Shown here piece by piece: positions 38,797 through 48,273 of a stretch of 64,000 bases of DNA. How positions within the stretch are numbered: the first letter of the stretch is position 1; every line of letters begins with the position of its first letter. The DNA is from Schizochytrium sp. CCTCC M209059 (taxonomy: Eukaryota > Sar > Bigyra > Thraustochytrida > Thraustochytriidae), in NCBI GenBank assembly GCA_000818945.1, contig KN805395.1:436138-500137 (forward strand), given 5' to 3'. Below the pieces are notes generated by a model. The model was not told the DNA's origin and ran no database searches. It saw nothing but the letters and a program-made list of their open reading frames with translations. The position numbers and the translations under genes are program-made.

Positions 38797-39810
38797 ATGC
38801 GCGGCATTGTGGTCGATAAGTTTTGCACGCCGGAAGACCTGGCCCTGGGCGACCTCCCTGATCGCGCCCCGGGAGACAATGAGGTCGTGCTGGACGTGCG
38901 GTGCGCTGGCGTCAACTTCCCGGACACGCTTATTATCCAGGGCAAGTACCAGTTCAAGCCAGAGATGCCGTTTGCTCCCGGTGGTGAGTGCTCTGGTGTG
39001 GTGAGCAAGGTGGGCGCCGGCGTCAAGAACTTCAAGGTGGGGGACCGTGTGCTGGGCATGACCGGCTGGGGCTCGTTTGCGGAGCAGATCATCGTCCCTG
39101 CGGAGAAGCTCATTCCCGTGCCGGCTGGTGTCGATGACGCAACGGCGAGCGGTGTCATGATGACGTACGGTACGACGTACCATGCGTTTGAGCAGCGCGC
39201 GCAGCTTCAGCCTGGCGAGACCGTGCTGGTTCTTGGCGCTGCGGGTGGCGTCGGCATTGCAGCTGTGGACATTGCCAAGGCCATGGGCGCCAAGGTGATT
39301 GCTGCGGCGTCGACGCAGGAAAAGCTCGAGGTGTGCCGCTCGTACGGCGCGGACCACCTCATTAACTACGCTGAAGAGGATTTGAAGGCACGCGTTCGCG
39401 AGATTACCAAGGGTCGTGGCGTCGACGTCGTGTATGATCCTGTGGGCGATCGATTTGCCGAGCCTGCGGTGCGCTCGCTTGCGTGGAAGGGTCGCTACCT
39501 GGTGATTGGTTTTGCGGCGGGGGGGATTCCTCGCATTCCGCTGAACTTGGCGCTGCTCAAGGGAGCGTCTATTGTCGGTGTCTTTTGGGGTGCCTTTACC
39601 AATATCGAGCCCGAGCTGAATGCGCGCAATATCGAGGTGATTCTGGATTGGGTCGCCAAGGGCAAAATCAAGCCGCTCGTGACGCAGACCTACCCGCTCA
39701 AGGACGCTGGCAAGGCTCTTCGCGACCTTATGGACCGCAAGGTCAAGGGCAAGGCCGTCCTCATTTGCTCTGACAAGGCGACTTTGCCCAAAAGTGGAGC
39801 CAAGCTCTAA
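38797..39810 (+). CDS. NADPH:quinone oxidoreductase, zeta-crystallin-like, ends in AKL
   Basis: Medium-chain reductase of the zinc-free quinone oxidoreductase branch, predicted to use NADPH to reduce quinones or enals. The 337 residues carry GVNFPDTLIIQGKYQ near 40, PGGECSGVVSKVGAGV near 62, and the nucleotide-binding VLGAAGGVGIAAVDIAK near 145. There is no zinc-binding cysteine cluster. The end is SGAKL, a consensus PTS1. The first in-frame ATG after the repeat tract is used. Mammalian and yeast relatives are mostly cytosolic, so the peroxisomal signal, shared with the nearby dehydrogenases, is notable. Confidence 0.93.
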   Translation: MRGIVVDKFCTPEDLALGDLPDRAPGDNEVVLDVRCAGVNFPDTLIIQGKYQFKPEMPFAPGGECSGVVSKVGAGVKNFKVGDRVLGMTGWGSFAEQIIVPAEKLIPVPAGVDDATASGVMMTYGTTYHAFEQRAQLQPGETVLVLGAAGGVGIAAVDIAKAMGAKVIAAASTQEKLEVCRSYGADHLINYAEEDLKARVREITKGRGVDVVYDPVGDRFAEPAVRSLAWKGRYLVIGFAAGGIPRIPLNLALLKGASIVGVFWGAFTNIEPELNARNIEVILDWVAKGKIKPLVTQTYPLKDAGKALRDLMDRKVKGKAVLICSDKATLPKSGAKL

Positions 39811-40545
39811 AATAAAGAGGGAAGTTCAAGAGGAAGATGAGAGAAAATTGCTAATCATATATGTATGTTCATTCGAGAGATTGTCAGTCGCACCCAAATA
39901 CCAAAATGTACCTTTTACCCTTGCTATTTCTTTTTTTGGAAATCGTCAGATGAATAAAAGAATGCGACAATGAATTTCAGTCTAGACCTAAACTACCTTT
40001 GTGGCAGTGAAGCTCATTAAGGACTTGCTCGACCTCGCGAACCGACATTTTACTCTTGTAGTTTTGGCAGCCCATCAAGGAGCTTTGCGGCCTGGCTCAA
40101 CATCGCAAAAAGACAAAAAAAAGCCGTCTAAGACGAGGAGATTTTACTATTGTAGTTTTCAAACTCTGAGACTTGACGCAGGGTGCATTTATTGCTGCAA
40201 CGACGACTCCCCCCGCCGCAAAGTACTCTTGTAGGCCCAGGTGTCAACAAGTATTCTGGCCTAGTTGAACAAAACAGAACGAAGTATAGGCTCTTTCCCG
40301 GTATGCTCGAGGCCTTGTATCCATCCTGTCGCAGGATGAATGCATGTTGATGCAAGTGCCAACTTGTTGTAGTTATCCACAAGGCCTAGGAGCAAAAGGA
40401 GCAAAGCGAACAAGGTTTCGCGTTGCAGGATGTGCACGTCATTCAATTATGATGACGATGTTTTCTCTCAAAAGCCGATCAGAAAAGCAAAATGAAATAG
40501 ACGCAGGGTGTGTATTGATGTTTATAAAGTTTACTTTGCTTGTTC
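39811..40545. other. AT-rich intergenic region between convergent genes
   Basis: 3' flanks of the quinone oxidoreductase and the MET10-like gene. The word GACGCAGGGTG occurs at about 40177 and 40501, and ATTTTACT(C/A)TTGTAGTTTT at about 40047 and 40141. These look like small dispersed duplications. No gene is supported. Confidence 0.5.
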
Positions 40546-43500
40546 TTAGTAGACCTCGAGCAGGTAGCGGCCAGACTTTTTGAGCTTCTCCACCGCCTCG
40601 AGATCAGCCTCGTCAGTCGTGGACATGGCGACGCCGAGCGCGTTGCTGACGTCAGGAACGGGCCACACGGGACCGCACATGTAGGCGTGGGCATCGTGGT
40701 TGGCGAGAAGATCGCGAAGGACAAGCTTGTCCTCGTTCATGCGCGTCTGGACATAGATCTTTTCGGGCTGGTCGCGCGAAAAGGCAAGGCAGAGGTCGAC
40801 AAGACCCTCAGCTTGGTAGGCATCCCACTCGTCGCCGTAAAGGTACTCCTCCTTGCGGTGGCGAGCACCAAAGTAGAGACGGATGGGACCAACGGCGTGG
40901 CCCTGCTCCTTGAGCCACTTGCGCTCCTGGACAAAGGCGCGGAAGGGCGCGAGACCCGTACCGAGACCGGTGAGGATGAGCGCCGAGTCGTGGGTCTCGG
41001 GCAGACGGAGAACAGAGCTAATGACATCGACGGTGACGCGGGGCTGCTTGCTGGCGTCGAGCGAGTTGAGGAAGCGAGTGGCCGCACCGTAGCGCTTCTT
41101 GCCCGAGGGAGTGACCCAGTCGACAGCGACGACGAGGAGGTGCACCGAAGTCGGGTGAAGCTTTTGCGACGAGGCAATCGAGTAGTGGCGGGCCACAATG
41201 CGGGGAACAATGGCAATGAGGTCGGCAATAGTGAGCTTGGCCGACTTGTACTGGAGAAGCAGATCGGCAAAACGGACCGTTTCGTAGGTGCCAAGCTTGA
41301 AGGCCTCCGAGTCATCGGTACCAGTGTGCATGAGCTTGAGGTGCTCGTAACGGGACGAAGCAAAGCCGGCGAGGGCGCAGTAAAAGCGCTTGGCGGGCTT
41401 GCCAAAGATGTCGAGCTCGGAAATAAGAATGTTGCGCACAGACTTGATCTCAACCTTGCCGCCGCGCGAAGGAAAGGAAACGAACTCCTCCGGGTCGAGG
41501 CCGTACTCGCGGATGAAGGCATCGACCTCGGCCTCGTCGTTTTCGGGGTAGACACCGAGGGCGTCACCGATGCGGTACTGGATATCAGTGTCGCTAATGT
41601 CGAACTCGAGGTGGAAAATGTCGCGGCTGTACTCGCCCGGGGTGAGGCGATCCTTGCGGGTGAGGCGGACCTGGTAGGCCTTTTCGCGCGATGCCGGCTT
41701 GATGGCATCAGTCTTGCTGTAGGCGCTGGGAAAGATAAGAGGGAGGGCAGCCTGGTGGCGGGGGAGACGCGTGATCTCCTCGGGAGCGCCGACGCGAGCC
41801 GCCTTGGACTCTTCCGGGGTAGACACCTTGAAGCGCGGGACAAAGTGAAGGTTTGCGTCCCGGGCAGCACCACGGGCGTGGGGGATGGGCGACATGGCGC
41901 CAAACTGCGAGGAGCCAAAGGAGCTGGCCTCGACGGCGTCAATGTGAAGGCCGCCGTTTCCGACGCTCTGCATGCGAGGCATGTAGGCGTGGGGACCGCC
42001 AAAGGAGATCTCGCGGAGAGCGGCGCCGTTGTCCGTAAGGTAGCCTTCGACACGGCTGACGCCAGTGACGAGGGCATCGCCAAGAGCGGATCCGAGCGCG
42101 GAGCGAGCAGAGCCCTGAAGGGCGCCGCGAAGCTGACCCACGAGCTGGGCCGAGAAGCGCTCCGGGCCCTCGCATTGGTAGAGGGCCGCGACGAGGGCCA
42201 TCCACTTTTCGGCGGCATGGAGTGTGGCAACAGGCACGGGCTCGGCGGAGCGCTCGGCGGCATCGCGAAGGAAGGCATAAGCATCAACAGTCACAAGACG
42301 CGCCGACTTGCGGGAGAGCTCGTTGCGGACCTCGGCAGGAAGCTCAATGTGTGCGCTGAGCTGGTCCTGGCCACGGCGCGAGGCGTCGGGAAGGACGACG
42401 ACGACACCGTTGTCGCGGAGAAGCTCGGCGGCCAAGAGACCGGCGCCCTGAAGAGCGCGCTGCTCAAGGACGACAACATCGGCCTCCTGAACGGCGTAAG
42501 ACTCGGCAAGACGACGAGCAGCGCCTCCGACACGAATCTCGGCACGAACGATGCCCTCATCGCCGGCGTAGGGATCCTCGGTCACGAGGACCTGCGAGGA
42601 GGTTTGGGATGCGAGCGCAGTGGCGGCCGCGCGGATCTGCGAAGCGGCGCCCTCGCCGCCTGCCGCGAGAGCAACAATGGCGCGGCCAGTACCGGCAGGG
42701 CGGACCTGGTCAATGTTGACCGAGGCGTGAACGAGTTCAGCGCCAAGGGACATTTGCGGGCGCGCAGAGAGCACGTTGTTGAGGATGGTGTGGGCCATGG
42801 CCGGGGTGAAGCCATCGACGAGGGCCGGAAGGCGCACCGAGAGAAGGAGCGGGAGAGGTCGGGTCGAGGTCCATGCCTCGCTGTGAATGCTGGCGGCAAC
42901 CTCTTCGAAGAGAGGGGCAAGAGCACCGGCCTGGTCGATGACACAGATGCGGCGGGTAGACTTCGGGAGCGCGCTGACGAGGTCGCGGACGGACCAGGGG
43001 CGGAGCATGCGCACGCGAAGGACACCCGCGAGGTCGGCATGGTGGCCGCTACGGGCAGAGACGGCCTCCTCGACGACGGCAGAGGGGGCGCCCATGGTGA
43101 CAATGACGGCCTCGGCGGCCTTGCTGCCCGAGTACTCGAAGGCAGCAGGCTGCGCGAGGGCAGCGGGCTGCGCCGGGGCGGCGAGGATCGAGGGAGGGGC
43201 GAGACGGACCGGGGTGAGCTGCTGGAGAGAGCGAGCACCGTCAAAGAAGTGAAGGACAGGCTTGCCGCGAGCCTCGGCGAGAGCGTGGGCCGCGAGTGCG
43301 GTCTCCTGGGTCTCCTCGGCGGTGGCCGAGGCAAGCATGACGACACCAGTGTCGCGGGCGGTCATGACCTCGGTGAGGTCCTGGCCAACGGCGAGATCGG
43401 TATCGCCGACGGCGAGCGCGGCGACATGGATGACAACGGGGAGCGACTTGGCGGCCATGTCAAAGAGGCTGGGAAGCATGGCCTTGACGGAGGCACTGGT

Positions 43501-44226
43501 GGCGAGAATGGTCACGCGGGAGCCGCCAGCAGCGGCACCAGCAACGGCGGCGCCGGCGCCGGGGCGGGTCTCCATCTCGAGAATCTGGGCCTCACCGGCG
43601 GTCTTGTCGAGGGTCGAGCCAAGGTACGAGGTACCGGCGGCGGGGTAAACAAAGACGACATCGCTGCGTGCCTGGGCGACGCGAGCGACGGCGTGGTTGA
43701 CAGAGGTGACCTGCGAGGCGCTGCCAGCGTAGTGCTGGCCAGTGCTCTCGACGGTGCTTGCGTTGGATGCCGGGATGACGACGCCAGAGACCTCCTCGGG
43801 GCGGGTCTTGGGGTCCTTGCGGCTCATCCAGCTGGGAATGTACTCCTCGGAGTCATCAGAAGCTGACGAGACGGAAGAGCGAAGGTCGTCATCGACGGTC
43901 TGCTTCTTGGCCTCCTCGGTGGCCTTGGGTGCGGCGGCGGCCTGCTCGGGTGCGGCGGCCTGCTCAGGTGCGGCCTTGCGCGAGACCCAGGAGGGGAGGT
44001 CGTCCTGGTTCTGGGGGGTGGCGTTGTTGTTGCTGGCGAGCACGGCGGGGACCTTGACGGCGGGCTTTTGGTCCGCGCTCACAAGAGGGGCCTTGGCGTC
44101 GGAGGAGGTCTTGGCGCCGGCGGCCTTCTTGTCTTCCTTGGTCATCTTGTACAGCGCGAAGCCGCCAAAGAGGATGCCTCCGGCAAGCTGGAGGATGCCC
44201 TCCATCTCGCCCTGGCCCTTGCCCAT
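40546..44226 (-). CDS. MET10: Sulfite reductase (NADPH) flavoprotein alpha subunit, MET10-like
   Basis: Passes electrons from NADPH via FAD to the siroheme beta subunit, which reduces sulfite to sulfide in sulfur assimilation. The 1226 residues show: a short hydrophobic segment at 10-26; a degenerate pyruvate:ferredoxin oxidoreductase (PFOR)-like region of about 600 residues (LPVVIHVAALAV.., GVLRVRMLRPWSV.., then a gamma-like part); and a cytochrome P450-reductase-type FAD/NADPH region. The latter has RHYSIASS near 1010, GTGLAPFRAF near 1085, LYFGARHRKEEYLY, YMCGP near 1185 and a C-terminal aromatic (LLEVY). There is no flavodoxin domain, as in yeast MET10; that domain is in the partner gene. 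An in-frame stretch upstream of the chosen ATG is Gln/Ala repeat only. Divergent from the beta-subunit gene. Confidence 0.92.
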   Translation of the reverse strand: MGKGQGEMEGILQLAGGILFGGFALYKMTKEDKKAAGAKTSSDAKAPLVSADQKPAVKVPAVLASNNNATPQNQDDLPSWVSRKAAPEQAAAPEQAAAAPKATEEAKKQTVDDDLRSSVSSASDDSEEYIPSWMSRKDPKTRPEEVSGVVIPASNASTVESTGQHYAGSASQVTSVNHAVARVAQARSDVVFVYPAAGTSYLGSTLDKTAGEAQILEMETRPGAGAAVAGAAAGGSRVTILATSASVKAMLPSLFDMAAKSLPVVIHVAALAVGDTDLAVGQDLTEVMTARDTGVVMLASATAEETQETALAAHALAEARGKPVLHFFDGARSLQQLTPVRLAPPSILAAPAQPAALAQPAAFEYSGSKAAEAVIVTMGAPSAVVEEAVSARSGHHADLAGVLRVRMLRPWSVRDLVSALPKSTRRICVIDQAGALAPLFEEVAASIHSEAWTSTRPLPLLLSVRLPALVDGFTPAMAHTILNNVLSARPQMSLGAELVHASVNIDQVRPAGTGRAIVALAAGGEGAASQIRAAATALASQTSSQVLVTEDPYAGDEGIVRAEIRVGGAARRLAESYAVQEADVVVLEQRALQGAGLLAAELLRDNGVVVVLPDASRRGQDQLSAHIELPAEVRNELSRKSARLVTVDAYAFLRDAAERSAEPVPVATLHAAEKWMALVAALYQCEGPERFSAQLVGQLRGALQGSARSALGSALGDALVTGVSRVEGYLTDNGAALREISFGGPHAYMPRMQSVGNGGLHIDAVEASSFGSSQFGAMSPIPHARGAARDANLHFVPRFKVSTPEESKAARVGAPEEITRLPRHQAALPLIFPSAYSKTDAIKPASREKAYQVRLTRKDRLTPGEYSRDIFHLEFDISDTDIQYRIGDALGVYPENDEAEVDAFIREYGLDPEEFVSFPSRGGKVEIKSVRNILISELDIFGKPAKRFYCALAGFASSRYEHLKLMHTGTDDSEAFKLGTYETVRFADLLLQYKSAKLTIADLIAIVPRIVARHYSIASSQKLHPTSVHLLVVAVDWVTPSGKKRYGAATRFLNSLDASKQPRVTVDVISSVLRLPETHDSALILTGLGTGLAPFRAFVQERKWLKEQGHAVGPIRLYFGARHRKEEYLYGDEWDAYQAEGLVDLCLAFSRDQPEKIYVQTRMNEDKLVLRDLLANHDAHAYMCGPVWPVPDVSNALGVAMSTTDEADLEAVEKLKKSGRYLLEVY

Positions 44227-45248
44227 GGTGGCTGTTTCCGCCGCCGCTGCTGCTGCTGCTGCTGCTGCTTGCTGCTCCTGCTCCTGCTCCTGCTCCCGCT
44301 GCCGGGCGTGCTGTCTCGCAGCACGGCTCGCGGCGCTGCGCTGAGCTTGAGCTGGGGTCGGCGCGGGCGGTGTATGGGTGGTTGGTCGGGTTATGTGTTT
44401 GTTTGTTTGTCTGGTTGGGGTCTGGCGCACGCCGCCCAACGGGAAGACTAGGCTCACCCCGTTGCTAAGGTTTACGCTAGGACATCCTACCGGCCGAAGC
44501 CGTGGCCACTGGCGAGCAGGACGGGCAGCGCCTCCGTTGCTGCTGCTGCTGCTGCTGCTGCTGGACGCCGCGGTGCGGAGCGATGCGATGCGATGCAGTG
44601 CGGAGCGATGCCTGTCGCAGCTGCGTCTGGGAGCGGCCGGCGGCGAGAGCGCGCCCGGGCCAGCAGGCCAGCAGGCCAGCGTCGGGAGGGGGCGGCACGG
44701 GAGCGAGCCTCATTGGGCGGAGGGGCGTCGTCATTCCATCGCGTGCATTGCATCTCGTGACGTGGGCGGCGGCCAGTGGGGACGCAGACGCTCAGTCTGC
44801 GGTGACGATGCTTAGTTACAAGAGACCGCGCCGGCTGATTCGCGAGTTCCGCCGGTCGCGACGTCACCCGTGGAGACTTGTCCGGGGGCCCCCGGGGCAC
44901 GTGTGCGAGCGCAGCGGAGAGGGGCAGGAAGGGCTGTCTCGGGGCGAGACGAGAGAGGTTCCGACGCAAGAGTTCTTGTATGCCCGCGCAACGCAGAACT
45001 GCGTGGGTGAAGGACACGAGGAACGGACAGCGTGAGAGGGGGGTGAGAGACGTTCGGGTAATCAGGGCAGCCGTGACGTTCGTGCCATGCTTGCGTGCAT
45101 TATTTTTCCCTTTTGTGCGCGGCGCAAGAGTTCACGGAATACAGAAACGAACGAAGACGCCGCTTGGCGACGCTCCCTCTGCGCCATGGCGATGTCTTTT
45201 TGAAGAAGAGCAAGGTCAAAGGCCGTCGTGATGGCCGTCCTGTCCTCC

Positions 45249-45317
45249 TGCGATGCGATGCGATGCGACGCGATGCGATGCGATGCGATGCGATGCAATG
45301 CGATGCGATGCGATGCG
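45249..45317 (+). repeat. (GATGC)13 pentanucleotide array
   Basis: About thirteen units with two single-base variants. Complementary GCATC units lie at 45472-45500 and short tracts of the same pentamer at 44581-44605. Confidence 0.95.
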
Positions 45318-45471
45318 GCTTTTTACGTTGGATGAAATCGCAGCACGGTCGGGATGGCCCGAGCGAGGTTTCTTGGCACGTTCAAGTTCAACTTGGTTAG
45401 GCGCGTCCTCTCTAATGCCTTCGGTTGAAGTCGGTTCAATCTCGGCGCGGCCTGCACGGACTCACAGCACC

Positions 45472-45506
45472 GCATCGCATCGCATCGCATCGCTTCGCTT
45501 CGCTTG
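45472..45506 (-). repeat. GCATC/GCTTC pentanucleotide array
   Basis: Five GCATC-type units followed by three GCTTC units; the reverse complement of the array 200 bases earlier, so the two could pair. Confidence 0.9.
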
Positions 45507-45822
45507 ATTGGCCAGTCAGTCGGTCGGTCGGTCGGTCGATCGATCGATCGACCGTAGACGCGCTGTCAAGCAGCGATGATGTGGGCGGCAGAGGCACCGG
45601 AGAGGGCGTCTGCCTGCAGCTGCACTGCGCTGCGTGCGCTACCTTTACTTACTCGTTGAGAGGAAGCCGCAGCCGCGGCGAGGCGGATGGCGGATAAGGA
45701 ATGGGTGGTCCCTGGCCCCTCTTTTCCAGGCGGCCTTCCGCTGCGAGGCCTCCCACTTCCGCACGCGCCGACCCGGCCCTGGCGGCTGCGCTGCCTGCGT
45801 GGTCATGGGCGGTCATGGGCAG

Positions 45823-45866
45823 ATGGATGGATGGGTGGGTGGGTGGATGGATGGATGGATGGATGG
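45823..45866. repeat. (GGAT)n/(GGGT)n tetranucleotide array
   Basis: Eleven units of ATGG/GTGG on the plus strand. Confidence 0.95.
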
Positions 45867-46014
45867 CCAGCCAGGCGACCCAAGCGCGAGAGGCCAGCCT
45901 GAGGACCTCTCTTTCCTCTCCTCTGCTCTCTCTGCGCCTCGGCGCCTCTTGGGACCCGCGCTGGCTCCGAGTCGGCGCGAGGGGAGGGAAGGCGGGAGCG
46001 AGGACACGGAGGCT

Positions 46015-46088
46015 TTTCTTTTTTCCCTTCGTTTTCTTTTCTTTTTCTTTTCTTTTCTTTCCTTTTCTTTTCTTTCCTTTATACTTTT
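46015..46088. repeat. (TTTTC)n pyrimidine tract
   Basis: Pure pyrimidine stretch of TTTTC/TTTCC units, with a matching purine-rich AAAGT/AAAAG tract at 47842-47925 on the same strand. The two are roughly complementary. Confidence 0.9.
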
Positions 46089-47841
46089 CTTTGTACTTTA
46101 CTTTACGAGATTGCCTTTTCACCACACGTAGAGCGGCTGATTGCCCTTTGCTTTGCTTTACTTTTTTTTCTTTTCGATGTTTTTCTTTTCTTTCTTTTTT
46201 CCTTTCTTTTCATTCCTGCCCGCGCTTGTGACGTCGAGCGAGATTGGGAACGTCATCACGGACTGCGCAACCCGGTCCCACAGCCGCGGGGAGGACATTT
46301 CTTGCGCCAGTTTTCACGTCGGCGCTGTCTTTCAGGTTCTTTTTGTCTTTTCCTTTTAGGTGCCCCCCCTGTTCTTTCTGCTGGAGGCGCGCACGGCAAG
46401 CGTCAGCGTCAGCGTCAGCGTCTGCTATTGCTGCCGTTGTTATTGGTGTTGCTGCCGCTGCTGTTGCTGTGCGTGCGACAGCGACAGGCCTCAGATGGAT
46501 GGGCAGCTGCCGCCATCGCCGCTGGAAAGCGACGCCCTGCGAAACGTGTTGCGTTCATCGGTTCTTCGAAAAGGTGGTCGTTTCGAGCGACACGAATGCC
46601 GACGCTTCGGAACCTTCGTTCGTTTCTTGTCGTTGCCACGAGCATGAACGTCAAGGTGATGGACAGCACGCAGCCACAACAGACAAGGAAAGAGCCGAAC
46701 AACTTGAAGGAGGATTGAGATGTGGTTCTGATGGCCACGGATAACCACTACAGTGCTGTCGCACATCTTACATCGACACTCACTAATTGTAGAAATTGCA
46801 CACGCGCAACAAAGAGGTCTCACCAGCCTGAGCCAAATCAATGAATAGGTCCGGTCAACTGACTGTGTGTTTTTCTCATTGACAGTGAATGAATGATGAA
46901 TAGCCGGTTATTTTTGATGGTGCTCAGTCGACACGCTTCGCCTGGGATGCATGTGTCCTTTTCAGGCTGGCGGCACGAGGTTGGATGGGTGCTGATCAGC
47001 ATGTCATGTGAGCTGCGGTGAACCGGCAGCGTAGCGTCGATCCCGAAACAGGTCCAGCGTATTCATGAGTCACAGCCAAAAGCTCGCTTGACCCACCAAA
47101 AATCTTTTACAAAACTATCATCGCCCATTCCTTCTTTCTGACTGCACTGCGCCAATGCCTCTCGACATGGTGCGATTGCCGCCCATTGTCTCTGTGTCAT
47201 CATCCTTTCAGTGTCAGCAACGATCGTTCGCATCAGCCTGCCTCATGCTGGGCTATCTTCTGGATGACAAAAAAAATGAAAAAGAAAAAGAGTTTATACC
47301 CATAGAGGTCTTAGATCACCTTGCTTACGTTTGCCGCGAGACTCGGCACTTCCTTCCGCCGGCGCCGGTCCTTCTCGTTTTCGTCGCGGCGTCATCGCTG
47401 GTATTGCCGGTAACGAAGTCGGGAGCGGGTCGGCTCGGGCTGAGCTGAGTGAGAGCTCTGCATCGCATCGCTTTGCGTTGCGTTCCGTTGCTTTTCTTGC
47501 ATTTCATTGCATTGCGTTGTGTAGTACGGCATGGCATGCTCGGAGCGCAAGCAAGTTCTTGCGACCCTGTCACAGCAGCAGTGGAAACGCGGCAGCAGGC
47601 AGGGCGTCGCTGCGGCTTCACTTGCCCCGGCCGAGATCGATCGCCATCATCGTCATGGTGGTCCTCCTCATATCACCGCCACCACCACCATCATCATCAC
47701 TATCAGCTACAATCATTGATGATGCGCGGCGGGAGAGTCTTTTCCGGCATCTACTACTGCCTTGGATCCCTCCATCCATTTTCCAATATTTTCCCCAAAA
47801 CAAAAAGAAAGAAAGGGGGAAAAAGAGAGACAAAAGAAGCC

Positions 47842-47925
47842 TTAAAAGAAAAGAAAAGAAAAGAAAAGTAAAGTACGTAAAGTAAAGTAAAGTAAAGAAA
47901 AGTAAAGTAAAGAAAACGAGAGCGC
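47842..47925. repeat. (AAAAG)n and (AAAGT)n array
   Basis: Runs of AAAAG then AAAGT units upstream of the MET5-like gene. Confidence 0.9.
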
Positions 47926-47939
47926 AGCGGCGGCGACGT

Positions 47940-47986
47940 CGCAGGGCCGCCCTCTGACACCGGTAGAGTGTCAGAGGGGCCTGCGC
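47940..47986. promoter_or_regulatory. strong inverted repeat (hairpin) upstream of MET5-like gene
   Basis: CCCTCTGACAC and GTGTCAGAGGG form a perfect 11-bp stem around a 7-base loop. With small bulges it extends outward to CGCAGG/CCTGCG. It sits about 290 bases before the start codon. Nothing T-rich follows, so it is not a typical terminator. Function unknown. Confidence 0.6.
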
Positions 47987-48273
47987 CGCGACCACGCATC
48001 CAGGCCGCGCCGCGCCGGCGCGGGCTCGCGAGGAGGAGGCGGCGCTCGCGCTCCCGGGCGGCGCTCCTCGCTTGCTGGCGGATGAGTCTATTTTATTCAT
48101 AGGGAGGGAGGAGGGCAGCGAGCAAGGGCAGAAAGCAGGCGGCGAGATCTGAGCGAGGCAGGCGAGGCGAGGCGAGGCAAGGCAGGCAAGGCGGGCGGGC
48201 GGGCGAGAAGCAAAACCAGATCACCGCGCGTGGGCGGTGCAGGCGAGAGAGCTTCGAGAAGGAGAAGAGCAAG

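Larger units (their letters stand above)
44227..48273. promoter_or_regulatory. 4-kb spacer between divergent sulfite reductase subunit genes
   Basis: Presumed to hold both promoters. It is packed with simple repeats: GCT/CAG near 44245-44310, GATGC pentamers, GGAT, TTTTC and AAAGT arrays, and one strong hairpin near MET5. Reading frames of up to about 180 codons follow these repeats and match no family I know, so I see no gene. A small unrecognised gene cannot be excluded around 46240-47450. Confidence 0.5.

Noticed and set aside
40540..43866. Open frame of more than 1100 codons on the plus strand opposite the MET10-like gene
   Set aside because: It mirrors the sense codons: with G or C in nearly all third positions the antisense frame rarely meets stops. 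The translation is Gly/Arg/Glu/Asp-rich with no domain.
46240..47450. Several plus-strand frames of 90-170 codons in the sulfite reductase spacer
   Set aside because: Overlapping frames follow simple repeats; none resembles a protein family.
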